Source: Myroides odoratus DSM 2801
GTDB lineage: Bacteria; Bacteroidota; Bacteroidia; Flavobacteriales; Flavobacteriaceae
Reading direction: 5' to 3'
Assembly (NCBI RefSeq): GCF_000243275.1
Contig: NZ_CM001437.1
Location: forward strand, 3,914,616-3,978,615
DNA length: 64,000 nt
Shown here piece by piece: positions 26,197-35,663 of the stretch; within the stretch, counting starts at the first letter, position 1, and each line of letters opens with the position of its first letter. The position numbers were made by a program, and so were the translations under genes. The notes below the pieces were generated by a model. That model ran no database searches and was not told the DNA's origin. It saw only the letters and a program-made list of their open reading frames with translations.

Positions 26197-28200
26197 CTAC
26201 TTCTTCTTATTAATCAAATGAGCCAATTCTGGATCGTTTTCAATACGTTTTAACTCTGATTCAATAATTGATTCAACATCAAGTTTAACTTGCCTGTAAT
26301 TCGCTTGTATTGTTTTATCTAAGGTATTATTACCCTTAGCATCTATGAAGGAAGTTATTTGAGGTATCTTTTGATAGGCTTTCATCTCTTTAGATACCTT
26401 TTCGTTATCAACTACTATTTCTGAATGAAATATCTTTTGCTCTATACGCTCATCAAAATTATCAGACACAGCTCCAACAAACATTCCTTGTGTAAGAGTT
26501 GCTATTTTAGAAGCTGGAATAAGCGTATCAAGCTGGGTAGAGAAGGAGGTAGAACGATCATTTCTATTAATGGATATGCTCTGACGCTTTTGAAGTATCT
26601 TACCAAAGCGTTCTGATAGGGCTTTAGCTGTATCTCCAACTACTTGACCTGAGAAGATATTTCCAACTGTATTTTGAATTACCTTACTTTCTTTATCTCC
26701 ATAATCTCTATTAAGCTGTGAGAAATCTTGAAATCCTAAACACACCGCTACTTTATTACTACGAGCAGTCGCAATAAGATTGTCTAGCCCTCTAAAGTAG
26801 ATAGTTGGTAATTCATCAATGATAACAGAGCTTTTAAGTTGACCTTTTTTATTGATTAGTTTTACAATACGTGAGTTATAAAGCCCAAGAGCAGCAGAGT
26901 AGATGTTTTGACGATCAGGATTGTTACCCACACAGAGTATTTTAGGTGCTGCCGGATTATTAATATCCAAAGTAAAATCATCTCCTGTCATCACCCAGTA
27001 TAGCGATGGAGAAATCATACGAGAGAGTGGTATTTTAGCAGAAGCTATTTGTCCTTGTAACTGGTCTTGTGCTCCACCTTCCCACGCGTCCATAAAAGGA
27101 GAAAGGTAATTCTCTAAATCAGAGTAGGAGGTAAGAATAGTAAATACGTCAGCATACTTTTTATTAAGTAGTTCAATAGCGTGAGGGAATGTACAGTATT
27201 TTCCATTTTGATAAATCTTCAAAAACCATATAATAGCTGCTAAGAGTATGATTGGAGATTCTACAAAGAAGTCTCCTTGTTTTTGTATCCATGAGCGGTT
27301 AAGGTTAAGCATTATAGTATAGGCTGATTCATAAGCATCAGATATATCTGTCATAAACGATGGGTTAATCGGATTACAACGATGACTGAGACTTGGATCA
27401 TCAAAGTTTATAACATAGAACTTGGGAACAATAGCGTATTTATCTTTGTGTAATAACAAGTGATTATAAGCTATAGTTGATAAGTCATGGAACTTAAAAT
27501 CGTAAATATACATCGAGAATCCTTTTTCAATTTGTTGTTTGATAAAGTTATTCACCACAGCATAAGATTTACCAGAACCTGGAGTACCAAGAACGATAGT
27601 CGCCCGAAATGGATTAACAATATTTATCCAACCACTATTCCATTTTCCTTTGTAATAGAACCTTGAAGGAAGGTTAACAGAGTATTGATTTTCAATAAGA
27701 CGAGTCTCTTGCATAAAACTCTCATTTTCAAAATTAAATACATCTTGCATAAGGTTATCGTTTAGTAGCCTACTAATCCAAGCTCCTGAGACAAGAAGTA
27801 AAATATACCCTAAGAAGGTACTTGCTATATACAGTATCGCGCTCCAAGCGTATCCAAAATCAAGTAAGAAGAAGTTGAAAAAAAACAAACTAAAACCAAC
27901 TGTAAAAACACTTATGATTTTAGAGATTGTTATCTTTTCATGTTTTACGCCTTTGCCTCCCCACAGGCTTAAAGAAAGTAAAACCAAACAAAAGAGTTTA
28001 GTATAAAGTAAATGAGAAAACAGTCCTGCTGTTCGGTTGAAGTTTACTAGTATTCGATCTACAACAGTGTGCGTTATTCCTATGTTTAAAAAGAAAGAAT
28101 AACAATACCAGTATAAGTGCATAAGCATAATTAAAATACTTACTGCTCGCATAAATGCTAAGATTTTAGCAAGCGCTTTTAAATCGTCTTCTGATTGCAT
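26197..28200 (-). CDS. type IV coupling protein, VirD4/TraG-like (CTnDOT MobC type)
   Basis: 667 residues. Four or so membrane segments in the first 170 residues are followed by the P-loop ATPase domain with Walker A GTPGSGKSYAVV (about 205) and a Walker-B-like SSVIIDELPTIYF (about 455). Then come the family's TARSNKVAVCLGFQDFSQLNRDYG segment and NTVGNIFSGQVVGDTAKALSERFGK. The protein links the relaxase-DNA complex to the transfer channel. It is encoded opposite to the relaxase and separated from it by two unrelated genes, whereas in CTnDOT relatives the mob genes are usually clustered. That suggests a local rearrangement or cargo insertion. Confidence 0.92.
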   Translation of the reverse strand: MQSEDDLKALAKILAFMRAVSILIMLMHLYWYCYSFFLNIGITHTVVDRILVNFNRTAGLFSHLLYTKLFCLVLLSLSLWGGKGVKHEKITISKIISVFTVGFSLFFFNFFLLDFGYAWSAILYIASTFLGYILLLVSGAWISRLLNDNLMQDVFNFENESFMQETRLIENQYSVNLPSRFYYKGKWNSGWINIVNPFRATIVLGTPGSGKSYAVVNNFIKQQIEKGFSMYIYDFKFHDLSTIAYNHLLLHKDKYAIVPKFYVINFDDPSLSHRCNPINPSFMTDISDAYESAYTIMLNLNRSWIQKQGDFFVESPIILLAAIIWFLKIYQNGKYCTFPHAIELLNKKYADVFTILTSYSDLENYLSPFMDAWEGGAQDQLQGQIASAKIPLSRMISPSLYWVMTGDDFTLDINNPAAPKILCVGNNPDRQNIYSAALGLYNSRIVKLINKKGQLKSSVIIDELPTIYFRGLDNLIATARSNKVAVCLGFQDFSQLNRDYGDKESKVIQNTVGNIFSGQVVGDTAKALSERFGKILQKRQSISINRNDRSTSFSTQLDTLIPASKIATLTQGMFVGAVSDNFDERIEQKIFHSEIVVDNEKVSKEMKAYQKIPQITSFIDAKGNNTLDKTIQANYRQVKLDVESIIESELKRIENDPELAHLINKKK

Positions 28201-28366
28201 AATAAATGTAATTAAGATTAACGATTTAAAGTAAAAGTAGATTTAAGAACACTAATTGAAATGGCACTAGGTAGTATTATTTGACCTCCATTGATAACAA
28301 ACCTACATTATTAAAACTTGTCAATTGTATTATAATTCCTATTTTTAAAAACCAATATTAATTATT

Positions 28367-28834
28367 ATGAACCATTTAAAAGTGAAAGACTATCTAAAAA
28401 GCAAGGGCTTTGAAGATCGTTTTATTGAATTTAAGGAGAGTACAGCTACTGTAGGAGAAGCTGCAATTGCGATTGGTTGTGATAACGACCAAATAGCAAA
28501 GAGTATAACGCTTTATGCCCCAGAAGAGGGAGCCGCTATTTTGGTCGTCGCTTCAGGAAATAGTAAAATAGATAATAAAACTTTTAAAGACACTTTTGGT
28601 ATTAAAGCTAAGATGCTTAAATATGAAGATGTAGAAGAGTTAGTAGGTCACCAAGTAGGAGGAGTCTGTCCTTTTAAGGTAAAAGAATCAACCAAAGTCT
28701 ACTTTGATGAATCTTTAAAAAAACATCAAGTACTCTATCCTGCTGGGGGTAGTACTAATACTGTAGTTCAACTAAAACAAGAAGAATTGATTGACTTGTG
28801 TGATTTTGTTGATTGGGTATCTGTGACAAAGTAA
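28367..28834 (+). CDS. YbaK/EbsC-family aminoacyl-tRNA deacylase-like protein
   Basis: 155 residues of the YbaK/EbsC fold, whose members remove wrongly attached amino acids from tRNA. Visible hallmarks are the IAKSITLYAPEEGAAILVVASGNSKID segment and the VGGVCPFKVKESTKVYFDESL segment with the conserved GGVCPF motif. Lengths fit the single-domain form. Its placement between the conjugation genes, on its own with a terminator, marks it as cargo. Its tRNA substrate is not predictable. Confidence 0.85.
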   Translation: MNHLKVKDYLKSKGFEDRFIEFKESTATVGEAAIAIGCDNDQIAKSITLYAPEEGAAILVVASGNSKIDNKTFKDTFGIKAKMLKYEDVEELVGHQVGGVCPFKVKESTKVYFDESLKKHQVLYPAGGSTNTVVQLKQEELIDLCDFVDWVSVTK

Positions 28835-28875
28835 AAATTATAGGTTACGAGTAATTACTTGTAACCTATAATTTT
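28834..28875. terminator. terminator after the YbaK-like gene
   Basis: A 15-base stem (28834-28848 with 28861-28875), loop of 12, starting at the stop codon of the YbaK-like gene and ending in TTTT. Confidence 0.85.
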
Positions 28876-28933
28876 AAGTGTTATTTCTTCGTATTATCAA
28901 AAGCAAACATCTTAGTAATATTTCAAGAATCAG

Positions 28934-29638
28934 TTAAAAACTATTTAAAAGTGTGATTAATTCAAGTGGTGTGTTGATTTCATAATCAGGTTTATCATTC
29001 CAGTTTTTTGTGTCTGAATTGCTATACTTTACAGCTATAGAAATGACTGTACCATTATTGTTTAATTCTTTTTTTATGTTTTTAGCAAATGTTACATCTC
29101 CTTCATGATCTCCAATGTATATAATGTTCTTATTATAGAAGTTAGTAAAGATTTGCTCTAAACATTTTAGTCCTCCAAAAGGATTAGGTTTTTGCATATT
29201 ATTTGGTATATCATCATATCCAATAACAGATTTGAACTTATGTTGAAGGTTATTTGATTTTAAAACTTTAAGTATATTATTTGATGAATTTTGAGAGCAA
29301 ATACCTTGAGGTAAATCAATTTGTGTAATAGTTTGTTTAATATCAGAAAACAATTCGACAGGGGTTGTGTTTTTTAATTGATATTCAGTCCAAAGAGTAC
29401 CCGCTTCAAGCATTTCACTCTCTGTCATTCTGTAATAATTTACGTACAAATCTTGCCAGTTTTTGGATTGGTGATTAGCAATATGATATTGACTTTCAGA
29501 TTTTAAATATATAGGAAGATTCTCATTTGTTAATCTAGGGGCGACCTTAGCTAATATTTCTTTAGTAATATCAATATTTTTAGGAACAGAGTTTACTAAT
29601 GTTCCATCATAATCCCAAAGAATAGCATCAATTTTCAT
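28934..29638 (-). CDS. HAD-family hydrolase
   Basis: 234 residues with the HAD motifs in order: DYDGTLVNS (motif I, nucleophile Asp9 in AILWDYDGTL), GICSQNSSNN (motif II region, with the serine in SQNSS), the lysine in NNMQKPNPFGG (motif III) and IIYIGDHEGDVTFAKN (motif IV). The helical cap lies between motifs I and II, like phosphoglycolate-phosphatase relatives. The substrate is unknown. It lies between the YbaK-like gene and the mobilisation genes and reads toward the former, so it too is cargo. Confidence 0.88.
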   Translation of the reverse strand: MKIDAILWDYDGTLVNSVPKNIDITKEILAKVAPRLTNENLPIYLKSESQYHIANHQSKNWQDLYVNYYRMTESEMLEAGTLWTEYQLKNTTPVELFSDIKQTITQIDLPQGICSQNSSNNILKVLKSNNLQHKFKSVIGYDDIPNNMQKPNPFGGLKCLEQIFTNFYNKNIIYIGDHEGDVTFAKNIKKELNNNGTVISIAVKYSNSDTKNWNDKPDYEINTPLELITLLNSF

Positions 29639-29804
29639 AGTTATGTGTTTATTATAAATTTATTTCGTCCAAAGACTAAAGTACAAAGTTATAAGTAAAA
29701 AATTAAAAGAGTGTTTGATTATTTCCAAATACGACCTCTAAGAGCCATTAGAAGTTTAGCGATATAAGTATTTCCTATTTTGACAAAAATCAAGATAAGA
29801 AACC
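29639..29804. other. region upstream of the mob genes, possible oriT location
   Basis: In related mobile elements the transfer origin lies just upstream of the mobilisation and relaxase genes. This 166-base stretch is the only space there. I see no strong inverted repeat and no nick-site sequence I can assign, so placing oriT here rests on position alone. Confidence 0.25.
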
Positions 29805-30233
29805 ATGCAAACTACCACTAAAAACAAAGGAGGAAGAAAACTAAAATCCAATCCTAAAAAATACAGACATGTTTTTAGACTCACTGAATCTGAAAACCAA
29901 CGATTGCTTGCTTTGTTTGCATCATCAGGAATGACAAACAAAGCAAGCTTTCTTGTTTCTATGCTTTTAGATAGACAAGTTAAAACAGTAAAAGTAGATG
30001 TTGCTGCTTTGCAATATCACGGATTACTAACTAAACTGTTTAATCAATTTAGAGCAGTAGGAGTGAACTACAACCAAATTGTAAAACTTTGTAACCAGTA
30101 CTTCTCAGAAAATAGAGCCAAACGTTCTATTTCAAAACTTGAAGAGTATACCAAAGATTTATCAAAACTTTGCTATTACATTATCAAGCTAACCAAAGAG
30201 TTTGAAGACAAGCACTTAAATACTAATCTATAA
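29805..30233 (+). CDS. mobilisation accessory protein (MobA/MobC-like)
   Basis: 142 residues. A basic N-terminus (KNKGGRKLKSNPKKYRHVFRLTESENQRLLALFASSG) resembles a ribbon-helix-helix DNA-binding domain. It is followed by the LLTKLFNQFRAVGVNYNQIVKLCNQYFSENRAKRSISKLEEY segment typical of relaxosome accessory proteins. It precedes the relaxase gene by three bases. The protein is expected to bind near oriT and help the relaxase. Confidence 0.88.
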   Translation: MQTTTKNKGGRKLKSNPKKYRHVFRLTESENQRLLALFASSGMTNKASFLVSMLLDRQVKTVKVDVAALQYHGLLTKLFNQFRAVGVNYNQIVKLCNQYFSENRAKRSISKLEEYTKDLSKLCYYIIKLTKEFEDKHLNTNL

Positions 30234-30236
30234 GTT

Positions 30237-31505
30237 ATGATAGCTAAGATTGGTAAAGGAAGTAATCTTATAGGAGCTTTGTCCTACAATCAATTAAAAG
30301 TTGATAAAGGACAAGGTTCTGTTTTGTTTACAAATAATCTACCAGAACCAAATAACACTTCAAACTACATCACTCAACTTTATAAACACCTTGAGCCTTA
30401 TCTACTTTTAAATAATAAGACAGAGAAAGTTGTAAGACATATTTCTTTGAATCCGAATCCCAATGATAAATTAACAGACGAGACCTTAAATGAAATAGCG
30501 AAGCAGTATATGAATAGTATGGGCTATGAAAATCAACCTTACATTGTCTATAAACACAGTGATATAGAAAGAGAACACATTCATATCGTAACAGTATGTA
30601 CAGATTTAGAAGGAAAGAAAATTGATGATAAATACGATCATTTAAAATCAATGAAAGCGTGTCGTGAAATTGAAGGTAAATTCAACCTAACTTCTTCTGT
30701 AAAACAAATAGATAAAGAATCTAAACAGATTCAATTTATACCAGTTGATTATACCAAACATAATTTAAAAGCTCAAATAGCCTCAGTAATACGATATCTA
30801 CCCAAGTATTATAAGTATGATAGTCTAACAAGTTATAATGCTTTATTATCCCTATTTAACATCAGATCAGAAAAGGTTGAAGCTTCCTACAATGGACAAA
30901 CCAAACACGGTTTAGTGTACTTTGCTTTAAATGAAATAGGAGAGAAGGTAAGTAATCCTTTTAAGGCTTCCCTTTTTGGAAAAAATGCAAGTTATCAAAA
31001 TCTTGAAAGTCACTTTAAAACATCAAAAGAAAAACTAAAATCTTTACCTAATAAAGAGAACCTTAAACATACAATTGAGATAGCGTTAAATACAACAAAT
31101 TCACAACAAGAGTTTAAAGGAGAACTTTTAAATCACGGAATAAACGTTGTTTTATTCCAAAACAAAGACAATCGTATCTATGGCGTAACTTTTATCGATC
31201 ACAACTCTAAAAGTGTCTATAAAGGTTCTGATTTAAGTAAAGAGCTATCTGCTAATACACTAAATAAAAAGTGGAGTAACGCAGAAGATCATACCAATTC
31301 AATTTTAATACCTTCTCAACAAGCTAATACTAATGAATCAGACGAGTTACATCCAATGTTTGAGCATTTACATTCTGATACTACCAATTTTAATAATGAT
31401 GAGTTTTTATCATTGTTTAATCTTTTAAACAATAACCAAGAGATAGATTATGAAGAGTTGAGTTTTGAGAAAAGGATCAAAAGAAGAAAAAAAAGATCTT
31501 TCTGA
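30237..31505 (+). CDS. relaxase/mobilisation nuclease
   Basis: 422 residues. The N-terminal half is a MobP-type relaxase domain. The metal-binding histidine motif is YIVYKHSDIEREHIHIVTVCTD (residues about 102-123; HxDxxxxHxH). An upstream VVRHISLNPNPNDKL segment and the tyrosine in ALSYNQLKV near residue 18 are candidate nick residues. The C-terminal half is Asn/Lys-rich and not conserved. The enzyme nicks oriT and stays bound to the 5' end for transfer. The gene is coupled with the accessory protein. A strong terminator follows about 70 bases after. Confidence 0.9.
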   Translation: MIAKIGKGSNLIGALSYNQLKVDKGQGSVLFTNNLPEPNNTSNYITQLYKHLEPYLLLNNKTEKVVRHISLNPNPNDKLTDETLNEIAKQYMNSMGYENQPYIVYKHSDIEREHIHIVTVCTDLEGKKIDDKYDHLKSMKACREIEGKFNLTSSVKQIDKESKQIQFIPVDYTKHNLKAQIASVIRYLPKYYKYDSLTSYNALLSLFNIRSEKVEASYNGQTKHGLVYFALNEIGEKVSNPFKASLFGKNASYQNLESHFKTSKEKLKSLPNKENLKHTIEIALNTTNSQQEFKGELLNHGINVVLFQNKDNRIYGVTFIDHNSKSVYKGSDLSKELSANTLNKKWSNAEDHTNSILIPSQQANTNESDELHPMFEHLHSDTTNFNNDEFLSLFNLLNNNQEIDYEELSFEKRIKRRKKRSF

Positions 31506-32043
31506 GACAGCGCACCTAATTAGATATTCATATTATGAGCACTTTTAAAACAAATAACTATCTAGATTAAATATAAAAGCCTGTAAACTCATTCAATTTA
31601 CAGGCTTTTGTTTTGTTTTGAAACTTTTAATAGGTAATAATCCTATTTATGTTGTGGAGAAAGAGGGATTGCCTCTTTTACTTCGTATGCTTTATAAATA
31701 GGGATGTTCACTTTTTTTAATTGTAGTAAGCACCTTATTCGGAAAGTTTTATACTATGATTGAAATCATTTGATTCAATATCAAAAATAGTAATAAATTT
31801 TTATCAAAATAATATTATTGAAATGAATTTAAATGTAAAAAAACTACAACTTAATTTAGATGTAGGTTTTATATTTAAAAAATATTTTAATTCTTACAGG
31901 GAAAGAAAGAATTCTCTTTAATTCTGTACACCTTACAAGTTGGTTTATTTTTTTGAATTACGCTGTGTATCAAACTCTCAAAGTGAGAACTATGATTAAA
32001 AGATCTAACTCTATTGCAAAAAGAGTAATTTTAATAATTAGAA
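31506..32043. other. 540-base gap between relaxase and NTPase genes
   Basis: Besides the relaxase terminator near its left end, I see no gene. The rest is AT-rich, with no repeat or RNA-like fold that stands out. Two genes converge here (relaxase from the left, the STAND protein from the right). Confidence 0.6.
31575..31609 (+). terminator. terminator after the relaxase gene
   Basis: AAAAGCCTGTAAA (31575-31587) pairs with TTTACAGGCTTTT (31597-31609) around a nine-base loop, followed by G and then more T-rich sequence. Confidence 0.85.
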
Positions 32044-34827
32044 TTATAAAAACCTAATATTATAAGCATGCATTTTATCAAAATCAGATTCTAACTTTTT
32101 AAACACTACATCTTTATTAATAATTGAGTCGAATAGAATTTCAATTTTTGGAATAAATTTGGAACGATGTCCTAAATATGTTTCATCTGTTTCATTTTCA
32201 GTAATAATAGCAAATCCTTTTTCAGCATTAATTCTTGATATTTTACCATACTTTAAATTTTCTAAATCAAGATTTTCTTGCAAAATAGTATATCGATCAT
32301 TAAAATTAGGATACTTGATCTGTGGTGTTCCCTTAAATTCTCTGTGTATTCGTCCCATATATCTTTTAAATTGTATTTCATCATTGCTATTAATATAGTG
32401 TTCAGCTAAGTTTAGCAATGAGTTTAATTTATAGGAAAGTTGTTTATTAGTATACGCTTGAGAATTTGCAACATTACTTAGAGCTTCTATTGCCTTTGGA
32501 TACTCTTTTCTTTCCAAAAGCATTGTACCTTTTCTTAAATTAGATTTATTTAATACGTTATATATTTTTGGATCCTTTGAATTATCACTTATTGCAGAGA
32601 AACAATTTCTTAATGCTTCATTATATTTATCTTCAGCATCTTTATAATTCTTGTTTTTATATAAACTATCCCCCCAATTAACATAGTTTTCTGCCAAACT
32701 AGTTTTACAGATAACATTATGTTTTATTGAATCAAATTTAGACTCTAATGCTTTTGATAATAGATCTTCTGCTTCTTCATAATTTCCTAATCGACATTGC
32801 GCTTGTCCATAAGCATTAAGAATAATAGGGTCTTCTGGTGATAGATCATGGGCAATTTTATATTTACTTAACGCGTCTATATGTCTTGTGCTTTTTCTTT
32901 TAATGTTTCCCCAAATTAAAAATATCTGAGGATCATGTTTATCTAAAGTAGCTGCTTTTTCCATTAAGCTATCAGCTTCAGAAAGATGATCTTCATATGC
33001 TTCCATTAAAGCCCAATTACGATAAACGGGAGCAAAATTCGGAGCAGTTTTAATAGCTCTTTTGTACTCCTCCAAAGCTCCTTCATAATCATCATTTTGA
33101 TATTTTTGAAAAGCATTCTGTGCAATAATAGTTGCTACTTTTTCTTCATCTGTTTTTGCACCATAATTATATAAACTGTGTTTATATTCTTTTTTCGCAA
33201 TTTCAGAGGCTGTGATCGTATGTTCTACTTCATTTATACGATATTTTAATTTTTCTCTTAAATCTAGTGTTTTAGACGCTTGTATTCGTATAAAACTCTT
33301 CGTTAAAGGTAGTAACGAGTATTTTGTTGATATTTCGTTGTTATCATTTTGATATTGCTCTGGAATTACGAGAGATGATAAAATTAATTCTTCAATGGCA
33401 TCTTCAAAATCATCTTCATTTAATTCTACAACATATTGTAAAACTGTAGCAGTAGGTATCTTCTCTACTAAACTTAATGTCAACAAGATTTTTTGAGAAT
33501 TCTCATTTAATGATGAATAGATTTCATCAAAACAAAATTTAGAAATATCACTATCTGATGTATTTATCTTATCTATAATGGAATTAATATCTTTTCCTCT
33601 TGCAACTTGCCCAACAACCCATTTAATCGCTAAAGGATAATTCGATACTTTTTCAACGTATTTACTAATAATCTCATCTTTAAGTTGTGACAGTTTAATT
33701 AATCCTTTATCTTTTGCAATTTGTCTAAATAAATAAACAGCTTCTTTTTGTTTAAGTTCTCTTAGCTCATGCCTTCTTTCAATTTGTCCTAAACCTTTTC
33801 TTGATGTAATCAAAAATTTTACATTTAAAGGGGCATCATATATAAAATTAATAATTCTTTGATCTGTTATAGTCTCAAGGTTATCAACCACAATCAAAAT
33901 TTTTTCATTTATCTCAAAGATCTTATTAACAGATATTATTTTTTCTTCAATTGAGTCTAAAATTGGAAGATCAAACATATCAATAATAATATTAAGTAGT
34001 TCCTCGAAATCTTTTAAGGATGGCTCAATATCTTCTATTCCTAAATCAGATAATTTATTTTCTTTAGCACTTAACCAAACTATAGTATCTAGATTTAATT
34101 TGTTTCCCTCTTCTAATATATCTTGTATAATTCTTAAAGACAAGGCTGTTTTACCTACACCTCCAGACCCTGTTATTGTAACAACAGGAAACTTAGGAGA
34201 GGATAAATATTGGATGATTTTTTTTCTATCTTCATCTCGCCCAACAAAACCACCATCATACTCATAGTCTGGTGTGGGAAGGTTATTTATTATGCCTATT
34301 TTATTATAAGTATCAATATAGAAATCAGTTGGTACGGTTAGTAAAAAATCCGAATTAGTGTTTTCTTTTAGGTTATCTATTAAATCTAAAATAATTTTTA
34401 ATTGTAGTTTTTTAGATAATATTTCAGTGAATTCAATTAATTTTTCTAAATCTATTGAAGAGAAACTTCCTTTTATATGGGCTATTTTACAACGTAAATC
34501 ATAAAGTTGATCCATATATAATATAAAATCATCTTTACTAAAACCTTCATTTATTAATAGTTTAAAATGGTCTTTAAATATTGTTATTTCCTTTAAATCA
34601 GGAAAATCAATATTTTCAAAAAAATCTAACGAGCTTTCAAAATCGCCATTATTTCTATCTTTAGCTTTTTGAACTATTCCTTTTGGTATATAAATATAGA
34701 ATGAATCATATTTTCTATTTAGAAAATTATTTAAGAGTAATCTGAAATTTTCTTCAAACCTAGATATTATAGTATAACCAACATCTCTTCTATTAGATAT
34801 AATCATTTTAGTAATCATTTTAAACAA
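32044..34827 (-). CDS. STAND NTPase: HEPN, NB-ARC, TPR and cold-shock-like domains (candidate anti-phage protein)
   Basis: 927 residues, four parts. Residues 1-150: a helical HEPN-like domain with the RxxxxH signature (LYDLRCKIAH, R112 and H117), resembling Swt1-type HEPN. Residues 190-560: an NB-ARC-type STAND ATPase, with GGFVGRDEDRKK, Walker A TITGSGGVGKTAL (about 218-229), Walker B KILIVVDNLE (about 309-318), sensor VKFLITSRKG and YPLAIKWVVG as the GLPL-like motif. Residues 565-840: TPR-like repeats (FAPVYRNWALMEAYEDHLSEADSL and similar). Residues 855-927: a cold-shock/OB-like unit (YGKISRINAEKGFAII...AYNIRFL). STAND proteins of this type sense invader molecules and trigger an effector, here plausibly HEPN RNase. 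The sensor role and target are inference. Confidence 0.8.
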   Translation of the reverse strand: MFKMITKMIISNRRDVGYTIISRFEENFRLLLNNFLNRKYDSFYIYIPKGIVQKAKDRNNGDFESSLDFFENIDFPDLKEITIFKDHFKLLINEGFSKDDFILYMDQLYDLRCKIAHIKGSFSSIDLEKLIEFTEILSKKLQLKIILDLIDNLKENTNSDFLLTVPTDFYIDTYNKIGIINNLPTPDYEYDGGFVGRDEDRKKIIQYLSSPKFPVVTITGSGGVGKTALSLRIIQDILEEGNKLNLDTIVWLSAKENKLSDLGIEDIEPSLKDFEELLNIIIDMFDLPILDSIEEKIISVNKIFEINEKILIVVDNLETITDQRIINFIYDAPLNVKFLITSRKGLGQIERRHELRELKQKEAVYLFRQIAKDKGLIKLSQLKDEIISKYVEKVSNYPLAIKWVVGQVARGKDINSIIDKINTSDSDISKFCFDEIYSSLNENSQKILLTLSLVEKIPTATVLQYVVELNEDDFEDAIEELILSSLVIPEQYQNDNNEISTKYSLLPLTKSFIRIQASKTLDLREKLKYRINEVEHTITASEIAKKEYKHSLYNYGAKTDEEKVATIIAQNAFQKYQNDDYEGALEEYKRAIKTAPNFAPVYRNWALMEAYEDHLSEADSLMEKAATLDKHDPQIFLIWGNIKRKSTRHIDALSKYKIAHDLSPEDPIILNAYGQAQCRLGNYEEAEDLLSKALESKFDSIKHNVICKTSLAENYVNWGDSLYKNKNYKDAEDKYNEALRNCFSAISDNSKDPKIYNVLNKSNLRKGTMLLERKEYPKAIEALSNVANSQAYTNKQLSYKLNSLLNLAEHYINSNDEIQFKRYMGRIHREFKGTPQIKYPNFNDRYTILQENLDLENLKYGKISRINAEKGFAIITENETDETYLGHRSKFIPKIEILFDSIINKDVVFKKLESDFDKMHAYNIRFL

Positions 34828-35107
34828 CCTATTATAAAGTTGTATGGGTTAAAAAATTGTTATAATGAAACATAGCATACATAAACAAAAAACAAGTAAT
34901 TATTCAATATAGTTAAAATAATTATCTTAAATGTTTTAACTATAATTACATCTTATTAAAAGTATTGTAGATGTTTATTTAAATTTCAAATATACAAAAC
35001 TATTATCATGAATTTTTACGGAAATACGTAAACCCCTCAATATTTTGAGTCTACCTACCATCCCCAAAAAAAACACGACTTCGGAGTAGTTTTCCAGCCC
35101 TCTTCAA

Positions 35108-35166
35108 GAGCAAGTAGTTTTGATAGCACGAACGTAGTTTCGAGTGCCTCAAAACATAACTTGCTC
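35108..35166. repeat. three-part inverted repeat (long imperfect hairpin)
   Basis: GAGCAAGT (35108-35115), TTTTGA (35118-35123) and GCAC (35126-35129) have their complements in matching order at 35159-35166, 35149-35154 and 35144-35147. Together they make an interrupted stem of 18 pairs with a loop of 14 bases. It could be a protein-binding or nick-associated structure near the transfer operon. It has no T-run, so it is not a terminator. Confidence 0.5.
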
Positions 35167-35419
35167 TCATCTTTCGATGAGTAATTCCACCAATTTTACA
35201 AAGTAAAATCTATAGTGATTTCATAGTAATAAATCACCCACTATTTGACGCTAAAATGCCAAATATTACCACAAAATGCCATAAATCAGATTCAGGTGGT
35301 TTATGAAGTTTCTTTGTATGTATAATCATATTTGCATAGGTAGATAGATCAGTTGCTTTGCACTGATGTATCTAAAAAAGTAAGTAATGAGGTCATTACG
35401 CACATTAGTATATAATTAG

Positions 35420-35655
35420 AGTAACAAGTAGTTATTTAAGTATCTATTATGCTAAGTACAAACGTAGCTATTCAACTATTTATGTGAAGTATTGCATAGA
35501 AAAGTATATAGCTAAATAGGTAGTTTGAAACTTAGCTAAGTATTTGATTAGGCTTATAGTTCACTACTTAACTAAGTAAAAAGTTACTGAGATAGCTGAC
35601 CACAAACTTACTAATGGATTGAAGTATCTATTTACTAATGCAGATAGCTAAATAC
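35420..35655. repeat. iteron-like cluster with TTAGCTAA palindromes upstream of parA-like gene
   Basis: ACTTAGCTAAGT (35530-35541, perfect palindrome) and ACTTAACTAAGT (35566-35577, one mismatch) are the clearest units. Variants such as ATGCTAAGTAC, TATAGCTAAATAG, AAGTATCTATT (twice) and ATAGCTAAATAC surround them up to the start codon. Such a cluster directly before a ParA-type gene fits a centromere-like or operator site. Confidence 0.5.
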
Positions 35656-35663
35656 ATACAATT

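Larger units (their letters stand above)
34828..35663. other. 840-base regulatory region before the parA-like gene
   Basis: No gene is visible. On the minus strand two -7-like elements (TATATTTG at 34987-34994 and TAGTTTTG at 34995-35002) could serve the STAND gene, but no -33 partner is evident. A spaced inverted repeat lies at 35108-35166, and repeated TAGCTAAGTA/AAGTATCTAT-type words fill 35420-35655; both are listed separately. The region most likely holds control or partition sites for the transfer operon. Confidence 0.6.
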
